Of a stretch of DNA of 64,000 nt, positions 8,931 to 16,963 are shown piece after piece; the stretch's first letter is position 1; the number at the start of each line of letters is the position of its first letter. This DNA comes from Primorskyibacter flagellatus (lineage in GTDB: Bacteria > Pseudomonadota > Alphaproteobacteria > Rhodobacterales > Rhodobacteraceae). The DNA lies in assembly GCF_014638275.1 (NCBI RefSeq), contig NZ_BMFJ01000004.1, positions 124,001 through 188,000 of the forward strand. Direction: 5' to 3'. A model generated the notes under the pieces. The model saw only the letters and a program-made list of their open reading frames with translations, searched no databases and was not told the DNA's origin. The position numbers and the translations under genes are program-made.

Positions 8931-9696
8931 CGCTCCCCAGGTAGATGCGGATCACGTCGGGATTGCTGCGCACCTCGGCCGGGGACCCGACCGCGACGAA
9001 TTCCCCGAAGTTCAGCACGTAGATCCGGTCGCAGATGGACATGACGAGATCCATGTCATGCTCCACGACCACCATGACCAGATCGGGCGAGACCAGCTTT
9101 CGCAGGGCGGCGGTCAGGTCCTGCGTTTCCGCGTTGTTCAGCCCCGCCGCCGGTTCGTCGAGCATCAGGACAGACGGCTTCCCGACCACGGCGCGCGCGA
9201 TCTCGACCAGCCGCTGCATGCCGGGCGGCAGTTCGCCCGGGTGCCGGTCACCGACATCCGGCAGGCCCAGATCGGCCAGAGCGGCGTCGGCGGCGCGGGC
9301 CATGTCCGACCGTTCCTGCCGTCCGCGAGGCAGGGGCAGGAAGGCCGACAGCCATCCCGCCGTGCCGGTGCGGGCGAGGCCCATCATCACGTTCTCGCGC
9401 ACCGTCAGGTCGGGGCAGAGCGCGACATGCTGAAAACTGCGCACGATCCCCCTGGCCGCGCGGGCGGCGGGAGGCAGGCCGTTCAGCGGCTGCCCGGCGT
9501 AGCTGATCGTGCCCTTCTGCGGCGAATAAGCCCCGGTCAGGCAGTTGAACAGGCTGGTCTTGCCCGCGCCGTTCGGTCCGATCAGGCCGGTGATCTCGCC
9601 CGCGCGGAAATCCACGTCCAGACCCTTGAGCACCTTGATCCCGCCGAAGGACAGCGCGATCCCCTCTCCGCGCAGGGCGTTTGTCATCTGGTCCAT
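8917..9696 (-). CDS. livG: ABC transporter ATP-binding protein, LivG-type
   Basis: First ATPase of the HAAT importer, 259 residues. Walker A GPNGAGKT is at 40-47, GIVRSFQHV is the Q-loop region, and Walker B is VLMLDEPAAGLN. The ABC signature is degenerate: LPPGMQ instead of LSGGQ (LivG proteins usually have LSYGQQ), a deviation in the residues that close on ATP. The open frame continues far upstream into the livM region, but the start at the ATG 9694-9696 is set by homology and by the 1-bp TGATG overlap with the livM stop. Confidence 0.94.
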   Translation of the reverse strand: MDQMTNALRGEGIALSFGGIKVLKGLDVDFRAGEITGLIGPNGAGKTSLFNCLTGAYSPQKGTISYAGQPLNGLPPAARAARGIVRSFQHVALCPDLTVRENVMMGLARTGTAGWLSAFLPLPRGRQERSDMARAADAALADLGLPDVGDRHPGELPPGMQRLVEIARAVVGKPSVLMLDEPAAGLNNAETQDLTAALRKLVSPDLVMVVVEHDMDLVMSICDRIYVLNFGEFVAVGSPAEVRSNPDVIRIYLGSDEDE

Positions 9697-10682
9697 CAGC
9701 CTGTCTCCCGGTTGCGGTTCAGTGCCTTGCGGATGCGTGGCATGTAGTGGCCGATCAGGATCATGCCGAGCAGGGCCAGTCCGTAGAGCACCGGGATCCA
9801 CGCGCCCGAGGCCGAAAGCAGTTGCGGCACCAGCGTCACGAAGGCGCCGCCGATCAGGACGCGGGGCAGGGACAGGCCGTAGAAGCTGACCACCGATCCG
9901 ACGAGCAGGAAGATCGCCTGCCAGAAGGTGAAGCCGCCCGGAGACACGGTCGATCCGGAGAAGGCCAGCGTTGCCCCGCAGAGCGCGCCGACCCCGCCCG
10001 AGATCCCCATGACGGAGATCCGCGCCCAGACCCTGCGGGTGCCGAAGGCGTCCGCCGCCGCCGGGTGCGTCTTGGCCAGCAGCAGCGCCATGCCCTGCCG
10101 CGACAGGCGCAGGCGGGCCACGGCGAAGCAGACCAGCACCAGCATCGCGAGCGCGACGTAGTAGCGCTGCGCCCCCATGTCGACGCCGGGCAGGAACGGG
10201 GTCGCGACGTAGAGGCCCTCGTACCCGCCGGTCAGCCCGTCGAAATTGTTGATCATCTCGGGCACCGCGAGCGCGAGGGCGAGCGTCGTGACGGCAAGGT
10301 AGATGCCGTGCAGGTTGCGCGAGGGCCAGGCGAAGAGCAGGCCGAACGCAACGCCCAGCACCAGCGCCAGCGGCACGGAGGCCCAGAGCGAGATGCCGTA
10401 GCGCGTGTCGAGCACCCCGACGGAATAGGCCCCGAGCGCAGTGAAGAAGGTATGCCCGATCGACACCTCTCCGCCGTAGCGGACCAGCAGGGACACGGCG
10501 AGCACCCCGATGGAATTGGCGAAGCAGAGGCCGAGCGTGAAGGTCCATGACCCGCCGAGCAACGCCGGAAGGAACAGCAGCAGCGTGACCAGCACGACGG
10601 CGGTGACCCCGGGTGTCGCAAGACCCGACAGGCGGGACAGGGCGGAGGGCGGGGATGGCATGTGGGAGACCTGATCAGACAC
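9696..10682 (-). CDS. livM: ABC transporter permease, LivM-type
   Basis: Inner-membrane permease of the HAAT importer, 328 residues with about 8-10 hydrophobic helices and the LivM motif GGEVSIGHTFFTALGAYSVG, which includes the conserved SxGH. The start is GTG at 10680-10682: GGAGGG lies 4 nt upstream, while the next ATG (10659-10661) has no good ribosome site. It overlaps the end of livH by 8 bp and touches livG by 1 bp, so the permease and ATPase genes are tightly coupled. Confidence 0.94.
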   Translation of the reverse strand: MSDQVSHMPSPPSALSRLSGLATPGVTAVVLVTLLLFLPALLGGSWTFTLGLCFANSIGVLAVSLLVRYGGEVSIGHTFFTALGAYSVGVLDTRYGISLWASVPLALVLGVAFGLLFAWPSRNLHGIYLAVTTLALALAVPEMINNFDGLTGGYEGLYVATPFLPGVDMGAQRYYVALAMLVLVCFAVARLRLSRQGMALLLAKTHPAAADAFGTRRVWARISVMGISGGVGALCGATLAFSGSTVSPGGFTFWQAIFLLVGSVVSFYGLSLPRVLIGGAFVTLVPQLLSASGAWIPVLYGLALLGMILIGHYMPRIRKALNRNRETG

Positions 10683-11574
10683 GGGACCCTCCGACCTTCT
10701 GAAGGATACCGTTCGGGAAGATGTTCAGCGCCACCAGGATGACCCCGAGAAGGAAGGTGGAGGAGTATTCGGGGGACACGTAGAAGGTGAAGAGGTTCAT
10801 CAGGATGCCGATCAGCACGCCTCCGACCAGCGCGCCGGGGAGCGAGGCGAAGCCGCCGATCACCGCCGCCGCGAAGGCCTGCAGCATGAAGGTCGCCACG
10901 GTCGTCACCGACAGAAAGGTCGTCGGCACGATCAGCAGCGCCCCGATCACCCCGAGGATCGCCGCCGTGATCCAGGCGAAATAATGCACGGAGCGCAGGT
11001 TCAGCCCGCAGACCTCTGCCGCGAAGGGGTTTTCGGAGATCGCGCGGAAGGCGATGCCAAGCTTGGTGTAGTCGATCACGATGAACAGGGCGCCGATGGT
11101 GACGATCGCCACGGCCAGCACGGTCAGGTCATAGCCGGTCACGAACAGGCCGAGTACGGAGAAGGCGAAACGCGGGATCGGCAGGTCGAGCGCGACGATG
11201 TCCGCCCCGAACATGAGCAGCGTCACCCCCTGCGCGATCAGCCCGAAGCCGAGCGTCGCGATGGTCGAGGTCAGGTCGCTTTCGAACACCACCGGGGAGA
11301 TGATGGAATAGATCAGGAAGGCGATGGCCACTGCCGCCAGCATCGCCACCAGCACCGCGGCCCCCCAGGACAAGGACATCAGCACGCCCGACGACAGGCC
11401 GTAGACCAGAAAGGCCGTCAGTCCGGCCACATTGCCGTGGCTGAAGTTCACCACCTTGGAACATTTGAAGATCATCACCAGCCCGAGCGCGCCGAGCGCA
11501 TAGAGGCAGCCGGTAATCATCCCGGACCAGATCAGCGGAAAAAGATCGTAGAGCAGGCTGTCCCAGACGGTCAT
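10675..11574 (-). CDS. livH: ABC transporter permease, LivH-type
   Basis: Inner-membrane permease of the HAAT importer, 299 residues, about 8 hydrophobic helices. The LivH pattern GCLYALGALGLVMIF followed by VVNFSHGN near the N-terminus and the GLNLRSVHYFAW coupling region with AISENPFAAEVCG are visible. Its ATG overlaps the stop of the 3-hydroxyisobutyrate-dehydrogenase-like gene as ATGA, so the enzymes and the importer are made from one message. Confidence 0.95.
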   Translation of the reverse strand: MTVWDSLLYDLFPLIWSGMITGCLYALGALGLVMIFKCSKVVNFSHGNVAGLTAFLVYGLSSGVLMSLSWGAAVLVAMLAAVAIAFLIYSIISPVVFESDLTSTIATLGFGLIAQGVTLLMFGADIVALDLPIPRFAFSVLGLFVTGYDLTVLAVAIVTIGALFIVIDYTKLGIAFRAISENPFAAEVCGLNLRSVHYFAWITAAILGVIGALLIVPTTFLSVTTVATFMLQAFAAAVIGGFASLPGALVGGVLIGILMNLFTFYVSPEYSSTFLLGVILVALNIFPNGILQKVGGSRV

Positions 11575-12464
11575 CGCGCACCTCCGAAGGTTCCGTTTTC
11601 GACCAGCCTGATGACGGCCGGGAAATAGCGTCCTCCCAGCCCGTGCTCGACCGCCGCCTGGTAATAGGCGCGTGCCTCGGCGGCGGCGGGCAGGGCGGTG
11701 CCGGTGTCATCGGCCAGGTCGAAGACGTAGGAGATGTCCTTCAGCACGTATTCCGGCGGGAAGGACTTGTCCGGGAAATCGCGCGGCGCCATCGCCTTGC
11801 GGCCATGGTTGCGCAGGACAAAACTGTCGCCCGACCCCTTCGACACCGCGTCCAGCAGCGTGTCCGCCGTGACCCCGGCCCGTTCTCCCAGGACGATCAT
11901 CTCGGCCAGTGCGACGGTGTTGGCGAAGACGAGCATGTTGTTCACCAGCTTCAGAACCTGCCCCGCACCGATGTCCCCGCCATGGGTCACGTCGGCGGCC
12001 ATGTAATCGAGCACCGGGCGGATCCGGTCGTAAAGCGCGGGATCGGCCCCGACCATGATGGACAGCCTGCCCTGCTGCGCGGCCTCGCGGGTGCGGGCGA
12101 CGGGGGCGTCGGCAAAGTCGATCCCCGTCGCCTCGAGCAGCGCGCCCGTCTTGCGGGCGTCGCCAACGGTCGTGGTCGACAGATCGACAACCACGGCACC
12201 CGGGCGGGCAGAGGCGGCGATGATTTCGGCCACCTTCAGGACCTGCGGTCCGCCGGGAAGCGACAGGCAGATGATGTCGGCGGATGCGGCCAGCGCCTCC
12301 ACGCTGTCCATCGGTTCTGCCTTGGTGTCTGAAAGCGCGGCGAGCGCATCGTCCGACAGGTCGAAGCAGAGCACGCGGCCGGGATGCTTCAGCGCGATGT
12401 TGCGGCACATCGGCCCGCCCATGACGCCAAGCCCGATGAATCCGATTGTTTCCGTCCCTGTCAT
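11571..12464 (-). CDS. NAD(P)-dependent oxidoreductase, 3-hydroxyisobutyrate dehydrogenase-like
   Basis: Beta-hydroxyacid dehydrogenase family (3-hydroxyisobutyrate, tartronate-semialdehyde and related enzymes), 297 residues, oxidising a 3-hydroxy acid or reducing the semialdehyde. The Rossmann motif GFIGLGVMGGPM starts at residue 8; the substrate-binding segment DAPVARTREAAQQG is close to the family's DAPVSGG (the glycines are replaced); catalytic Lys172 is in GQVLKLVNNM. It lies 4 bp after the SDR and overlaps livH. The altered DAPV segment suggests a substrate unlike the classical ones. Confidence 0.93.
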   Translation of the reverse strand: MTGTETIGFIGLGVMGGPMCRNIALKHPGRVLCFDLSDDALAALSDTKAEPMDSVEALAASADIICLSLPGGPQVLKVAEIIAASARPGAVVVDLSTTTVGDARKTGALLEATGIDFADAPVARTREAAQQGRLSIMVGADPALYDRIRPVLDYMAADVTHGGDIGAGQVLKLVNNMLVFANTVALAEMIVLGERAGVTADTLLDAVSKGSGDSFVLRNHGRKAMAPRDFPDKSFPPEYVLKDISYVFDLADDTGTALPAAAEARAYYQAAVEHGLGGRYFPAVIRLVENGTFGGAR

Positions 12465-12468
12465 TGGC

Positions 12469-13218
12469 TCAGTCCATCAACATGCCGCCGTTCACGTCGA
12501 GAACGGTGCCGGTGATCCAGTTGGAGGCGGGGGAGGCGAGGAAGAGGATGGCCTGCGCGATGTCCTCGGGCTGACCGAAGCGGCCCAGGGGCACACTGCC
12601 GTTCGGAGAGGGCGCGGCGCGCTGCGTCACGGTTTCCCACATCGGCGTTTCGACCGGACCGGGCGCAATGACGGAGGCATAGATCCCCTTGTCCGCACCG
12701 TTCTTGGCCACCCATTTCATCAGCCCGTGCACGGCGGATTTCGCCGCCACGTAGGACGGGCCGGAGGCGACGCCGCCGATCTTGGACGCGATGGAGCCAA
12801 GCGCGACGATCTTGCCGAACCCCTGTTCCGCCATGACCGGAAACACCTCGCGCACCGGGTTCACGACGCCCATGAGGTTCACGTCGAGGATAGAGCGCCA
12901 CTCGTCATCGGTCGAGTCCACCAGATGCCGGTGAGAGATCGTGCCGGCGCAGAGGATCAGCGCATCGACCGCGCCATGTTCGGCCCGTGTTTCGGCGATG
13001 ATCGACCTGGCTTCGGCGCGCGAGGTCACGTCGTAGCGGCGGTAGGTGATCGCGTTCGAACCGAACTGTGCGCTGTCAGCGATGTCGGTGGCGATCACGG
13101 TGGCGCCGGCTTCGGCGAGGGCGAGCGTCGTTGCCCGGCCGATGCCGCCAGCCGCGCCGGTCACGATGGCGATCTTTCCGTCAAGGCGCGCAGGGCCGCT
13201 GACTGGGATGAAGGACAT
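12469..13218 (-). CDS. SDR family oxidoreductase
   Basis: Classical SDR, 249 residues from the ATG at 13216-13218. TGAAGGIG cofactor motif, CAGT in place of NNAG, Ser in ALGSIAS, YVAAK active site with Tyr and Lys, and the C-terminal DVNGGMLMD are seen. A start at 13275 would add 19 residues but has no ribosome site; GGGGAA precedes the chosen ATG. Second gene of the Liv operon, after a hairpin that follows the binding-protein gene. Likely oxidises a hydroxyl on the imported compound. Confidence 0.93.
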   Translation of the reverse strand: MSFIPVSGPARLDGKIAIVTGAAGGIGRATTLALAEAGATVIATDIADSAQFGSNAITYRRYDVTSRAEARSIIAETRAEHGAVDALILCAGTISHRHLVDSTDDEWRSILDVNLMGVVNPVREVFPVMAEQGFGKIVALGSIASKIGGVASGPSYVAAKSAVHGLMKWVAKNGADKGIYASVIAPGPVETPMWETVTQRAAPSPNGSVPLGRFGQPEDIAQAILFLASPASNWITGTVLDVNGGMLMD

Positions 13219-13246
13219 GAGGTTCCCCGGAATGTATGTGGTTGAG

Positions 13247-13275
13247 ATGCCCGCCGACCCGTGGCCGGCGGGCAT
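13247..13275 (-). other. Intercistronic hairpin after binding-protein gene
   Basis: ATGCCCGCCG and CGGCGGGCAT form a perfect 10-bp stem with a 9-nt loop in the 62-bp gap between the binding-protein gene and the SDR. No U-tract follows, so it is more likely an mRNA-end stabiliser or partial attenuator that raises binding-protein output than a full terminator. Equivalent hairpins follow three other binding-protein genes in this window. Confidence 0.6.
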
Positions 13276-13280
13276 GCGGA

Positions 13281-14486
13281 TCAGTTGCCCGCGGCGGCGT
13301 CGAAGGCTACCGAGGGGTAGGGCTGGAAATCGCGCACCAGGACGAATTCGCCGTCCTTGTACTGGATGATGCCTTCCTGCCGGGTGCCCCGGTGATCCCC
13401 TTCGATGAAGGTCACGCCCCGCGCGCCGCCGACGGCCGCGTCGGACATGGTGTTCATCACGGCGATCATGTTGGCGCGGGTGATCTCCTTCCCGCTGTCG
13501 AGCAGCATCTCGAACCCCTTGTGGAACAGGGCCGCATTGCTCCAGCCGTTCAGGCCAAGCACGCCGACGGGATCCTTGGGATAGTACTTCGCGACCGCTT
13601 CCCGATAGGCGACGATCTCGGGCTCGTCACTCGCCACCGGCAGCAGCCAGGAGGAGAAGTAGACACCTTCGAGCAGGTCCCCGGTCAGCTTGAGCGTGGA
13701 AGGATCGGCGGTGAAGAACGGCGCGAACCATGCCACGTCGACGCCCTGCAGGTCGGCAGCCTTGAGTGCCGCGGCGAGGTTGGCGTTGGACCCGTACAGG
13801 ATCACCGTCTCCGCCCCCGAATTCTGGACGCGGCGGATATGCGCGCTGAAGCTCGTCGTCTTGACGTCGAAGGGCACGGATTCTACCGGCTCGATCCCGA
13901 GGTCCTTCATGACCAGGTCGAAGCCGCGCTTGGCGGATTTGCCGAGTTCGTCGTTTTCCCAGAGCAGGGCGATCTTCTTGTGACCCAGCCCATTGACCGC
14001 GTATTCCGCCGAGGCTCCGGCGGACCAGCCGTAATCGGGCAGCAGCGGGAAGACCGACGGTTCCACGAAGAACTGGCTCGCTCCGCCAACCGGACCGATG
14101 ATCGGCACGCCGACCTCGTTGGCATAGGGAATCACGGCGACGTTGGTGGCCGTGCCAAGCGGTGCGGCGAGGGCGAAGATCTTGTCATCCTCGACCAGCG
14201 ACCGGGCGACGGCGACGCTGCGCGCCGGATCGTAGCCGTCATCCTTGGTGATGAAGTTGAAGGTCCAGCCATCGACCTCTCCCGAGTCGTTGAGCCGTTT
14301 GAAATAGGCTTCCGACGCATGGGTCAGCGTGGCGTAGAACGGCACGGGGCCGGTGATGGGCGTAAAAGCCCCGATGGTCACGACCTTGTTTTCCAGATCG
14401 ATTCCCGCTTCGGCGCGGACCTGATCCGCAAGCGGGCCGATCAGGAGCGCGACAGCGGCGACGCCCTTCCAGATTCCGTCTAGCAT
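13281..14486 (-). CDS. ABC transporter substrate-binding protein, LivJ-type
   Basis: Periplasmic binding protein of the HAAT importer (peripla_BP_6 type I fold), 401 residues. N-terminal signal peptide of about 26 residues: a hydrophobic stretch AAVALLIGPLA and a cut likely after VRAEA. The mature protein opens with VVTIGAFTPITGPV, the family's first-strand signature. The open frame extends to 14582, but AGGGAGGAG lies just before the ATG at 14484-14486. First gene of a ten-gene operon (14486 to 4644). A TGTNNACA-type operator lies 88 bp upstream of the start. Confidence 0.95.
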   Translation of the reverse strand: MLDGIWKGVAAVALLIGPLADQVRAEAGIDLENKVVTIGAFTPITGPVPFYATLTHASEAYFKRLNDSGEVDGWTFNFITKDDGYDPARSVAVARSLVEDDKIFALAAPLGTATNVAVIPYANEVGVPIIGPVGGASQFFVEPSVFPLLPDYGWSAGASAEYAVNGLGHKKIALLWENDELGKSAKRGFDLVMKDLGIEPVESVPFDVKTTSFSAHIRRVQNSGAETVILYGSNANLAAALKAADLQGVDVAWFAPFFTADPSTLKLTGDLLEGVYFSSWLLPVASDEPEIVAYREAVAKYYPKDPVGVLGLNGWSNAALFHKGFEMLLDSGKEITRANMIAVMNTMSDAAVGGARGVTFIEGDHRGTRQEGIIQYKDGEFVLVRDFQPYPSVAFDAAAGN

Positions 14487-14551
14487 GTGTTCTCCTCCCT
14501 GGAGTTTTCCTTGTCTCTTGCCTTTCCGGTCGGCCTGTTCCCGACGGCGGC

Positions 14552-14563
14552 ATGATGCATTAT
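14552..14563. promoter_or_regulatory. ATRATGCATTAT palindrome, livJ-proximal copy
   Basis: ATGATGCATTAT, one base from the perfect 12-bp palindrome ATAATGCATTAT found 105 bp away at 14657-14668. The two copies bracket the divergent promoter region between the binding-protein gene and the CoA-transferase gene. AT-rich paired palindromes of this kind suggest a dimeric regulator acting on both genes. Confidence 0.5.
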
Positions 14564-14573
14564 CAAGTCTTAG

Positions 14574-14588
14574 TGTCAACAATCTACA
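14574..14588. promoter_or_regulatory. TGTNNACA-type operator upstream of livJ-like gene
   Basis: TGTCAACAATCTACA. It shares its first eight bases with the perfect palindromic site at 15987 and the TGTNNACA core with sites at 19761, 22982 and 23813. On the minus strand the site contains TTGACA, a consensus -35 box, so a bound protein would block a promoter read toward the binding-protein gene. GntR regulators with an FCD domain commonly bind GT-N(0-3)-AC palindromes. Confidence 0.55.
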
Positions 14589-14656
14589 TTCTACACTACA
14601 GTAGTTTTTGAACTCCCGCCCTCCTCAGGGGGTGCAACTGCGATCTTGACCTAATG

Positions 14657-14668
14657 ATAATGCATTAT
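14657..14668. promoter_or_regulatory. Perfect palindrome ATAATGCATTAT in CoA-transferase promoter region
   Basis: Perfect 12-bp palindrome. TTGACC at 14646-14651 could be a -35 box for the rightward gene, which would place the palindrome inside the spacer before a weak -10 around 14670; that position suits a repressor site. The second copy is at 14552-14563. Confidence 0.5.
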
Positions 14669-14748
14669 GCATTGTAGTTGTGGCAAGCAAAATTCGAAAT
14701 ATGGCGGGATTTCTGGCGAATCCTGCCGACGCGAGAAGGAAAAAATGC

Positions 14749-15978
14749 ATGAAAACAGGTGTGCTCAGCGGGAAGACCGTGGTTGAGCTTGGCAGCATGA
14801 TCGCGGCGCCCTACGCCGCGCATCTGCTGAATCAACTGGGCGCGGAGGTCATCAAGATCGAACCGCCGGCGGGTGAGACGACCCGGAAACTGGTGCGCGG
14901 CGGGCCGAGCGGCAGCTACATCGCCTTCAACCGCGGCAAGCGCAGCCTGTGTCTCAACGTGGCCTCGCCCGGGGGGCGGGAGGCGTTGCACCGGCTGATC
15001 GCGCGGGCGGACATCGTCCTGCACAACCTGTCGCCGTCGGCCGCGCGGAAGCTTGGCGTGACCTTTGATGACTGCAACGCGAACAATCCCGGCGTCATCT
15101 TCTGCCACATAACTGGCTACGGCGCCGGACCGCAGGAGGACCAGGTGGCCTCCAACCCGATTGCAGAGGCGGCGACCGGGGTGATGTACCACAACCGGCC
15201 AGAGGGGCGTCCGGCCCGGCTCGGACCGTCCTACCACGACCAGTTCGCGGGCTGTTACGCGGCGATTGCGATTCTCTCGGCCATCCTGTCGGACGGATCG
15301 CCCGAGCGGCGCAACATCAACATCGGCCTGTACGAGACCGGCCTGCACATTGCGGCGCGCGACCTCCTTGGCGTGCAGCTCAAGTCGCAGTTGCTGGGAC
15401 GGCCTGAGCAGGAACCGTCGGCAGAGTTCTCGATCCCCGGCTATGGCGCCTATGAAACGCGGGACGGCCGCTGGATTTATCTGGTGATGCTGACCGACGA
15501 TCACTGGCGCAGGTTCTGTCGCGCGCTTGGCCTCGCCGAAGCCCCGGACCTGTCGCAACTGCGGCAGCGGCGGGCTCGGCGGCCCGAGGTGGAGGAGATC
15601 GTGTCGCGCGCCGTCGCTACCCGCACCTATGACGAGGCGGCGGCGCAGCTGGACGCGGGCGGTGTCGGGTTCACCGAGGTGCTGCCCTTCGACCGCGTGC
15701 TGGACACGCCACAGGCGCGGGCGGGGGAGAAGGTGTCGGACTTCGGCTTTGCGGGCTACCAGTTCCAGACGCCGGACCTGCCGCTCGGCGCGCTGCTCGG
15801 CGCGGTGTCCGACGCGCTTCCCCCGCCTCTTCTGGGGGAACATACGGCGGAGCTTCTGGGCGAACTCGGATACTCCGAAGCGCAGACCGCCGACATGATC
15901 GGGGCCGGGACGGCGGTCGCCGCCGATCCGCAGGCCCTGCTCTGGGCCCTGCCGAAAGAGCGCAGGGATGCAGGCTGA
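14749..15978 (+). CDS. CaiB/BaiF family CoA-transferase
   Basis: Class III CoA-transferase, 409 residues, moving CoA between carboxylic acids through an enzyme aspartyl thioester. The N-terminal VVELGSMIAAPYAAHLLNQL block, GAEVIKIEPP and NRGKRSL are family hallmarks; catalytic Asp is probably Asp164 in SYHDQFAGCYAA. The frame opens at a GTG at 14680, but the ATG at 14749 follows AGAAGGA and starts directly at the family N-terminus. Divergent from the Liv operon; 73 bp before the lyase gene. It may activate the acid imported by that system or a product of the lyase. Confidence 0.93.
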   Translation: MKTGVLSGKTVVELGSMIAAPYAAHLLNQLGAEVIKIEPPAGETTRKLVRGGPSGSYIAFNRGKRSLCLNVASPGGREALHRLIARADIVLHNLSPSAARKLGVTFDDCNANNPGVIFCHITGYGAGPQEDQVASNPIAEAATGVMYHNRPEGRPARLGPSYHDQFAGCYAAIAILSAILSDGSPERRNINIGLYETGLHIAARDLLGVQLKSQLLGRPEQEPSAEFSIPGYGAYETRDGRWIYLVMLTDDHWRRFCRALGLAEAPDLSQLRQRRARRPEVEEIVSRAVATRTYDEAAAQLDAGGVGFTEVLPFDRVLDTPQARAGEKVSDFGFAGYQFQTPDLPLGALLGAVSDALPPPLLGEHTAELLGELGYSEAQTADMIGAGTAVAADPQALLWALPKERRDAG

Positions 15979-15986
15979 TCCTATAG

Positions 15987-16001
15987 TGTCAACAGTTGAC
16001 A
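15987..16001. promoter_or_regulatory. Perfect palindromic operator TGTCAAC-A-GTTGACA
   Basis: TGTCAACAGTTGACA has perfect 7-bp arms around one central base. It lies in the 73-bp gap before the lyase gene, directly after the CoA-transferase stop, which suggests separate control of the lyase-PrpF pair. It is the best-conserved member of the TGTNNACA set. Confidence 0.65.
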
Positions 16002-16051
16002 TCCAATAGAGGATTGGACAGAGTGGTCCCGAAGTCAACGGGATCACCTTC

Positions 16052-16957
16052 ATGCCTGACACACACACGCCGCCCGCGCACAGCGCAGATCCGGCCGAAC
16101 GGCGCAGGCTGTTTCGCGCGCAGGTCGCCGCACGGTCAGCGACGCTGCTGCCGGGGGCAGCCAATGCGCTGACCGCGCGGATCATCCAGGACCTCGGCTT
16201 CGGCGCGGTCTACCTGACGGGGGCCGGGCTGACGAATACGACGCTCGGGCTGCCGGACCTCGGGCTCGTCACGGCCTCCGATCTGGTGGATGCGACGACC
16301 CGGATTTCAGACGTCTGCGAACTGCCGCTTCTCGTCGACATGGACACCGGTTTCGGCAACGCGCTGAACGCCTATCACACCGTGCGCCGGCTTGAACGGG
16401 CCGGCGCCGCGGCGATCCAGATCGAGGATCAGGTGTTTCCGAAGAAATGCGGACATTTCGCAGGCAAGGGCGTGGTCCCGGTAGAGGAGATGCTGGGCAA
16501 GCTCCGGGCCTGCCTCGACGCCCGACAGGATGAAAACACCCTGATCGTCGCCCGCACGGACGCCCGCGCGGTCGAAGGCTTCGGCGCCGCCATGGACCGT
16601 GCACAGCGGATGATCGAGACCGGCGCCGACGTGATCTTTGTCGAAGCGCCGGAAAGCCGGGAAGAGATCCTCGCCATCGCCGCGCTGCCCGCCCCGCAGA
16701 TCATCAACCTCGTGGTCGGGGGCCGGACGCCCATGATCGAACATGCGGAGCTGAAGCAGGCCGGGTTCGCCTTTGCCCTCTACGCCAACGCCGCCCTTCA
16801 GGCGTCGGTGCTGGCAATGCAGGAGGTACTGGGGTCGCTGGCCGAACACGGTTCGCTGACCCATGTCGCGGATCGGCTGGCCAGCTTTTCCGAACGGCAG
16901 CGGCTGGTCGGCAAACCGGGTCTCGACGCGCTCTCCGCCCGATACGAAGGATCCTGA
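16052..16957 (+). CDS. Isocitrate lyase/PEP mutase superfamily lyase
   Basis: Carbon-carbon lyase of the isocitrate lyase/PEP mutase superfamily, 301 residues, in the group of methylisocitrate, 2,3-dimethylmalate and oxaloacetate-type lyases. DMDTGFGN at 96-103 supplies metal ligands, and the lyase active-site loop KKCGHF at 131-136 carries the catalytic Cys133, which separates it from PEP mutases and hydrolases. About 30 polar N-terminal residues precede the barrel. It is 6 bp upstream of the PrpF-type gene. With a PrpD-like and a PrpF-like enzyme nearby it resembles the lower methylcitrate pathway without PrpC, so it may split a substituted isocitrate or malate into pyruvate, glyoxylate or succinate-like products. 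Confidence 0.92.
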   Translation: MPDTHTPPAHSADPAERRRLFRAQVAARSATLLPGAANALTARIIQDLGFGAVYLTGAGLTNTTLGLPDLGLVTASDLVDATTRISDVCELPLLVDMDTGFGNALNAYHTVRRLERAGAAAIQIEDQVFPKKCGHFAGKGVVPVEEMLGKLRACLDARQDENTLIVARTDARAVEGFGAAMDRAQRMIETGADVIFVEAPESREEILAIAALPAPQIINLVVGGRTPMIEHAELKQAGFAFALYANAALQASVLAMQEVLGSLAEHGSLTHVADRLASFSERQRLVGKPGLDALSARYEGS

Positions 16958-16963
16958 ACCGTC

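Noticed and set aside
9697..10548. Upstream extension of the LivG-type frame
   Set aside because: It lies over livM in another frame; LivG homology starts at 9696.
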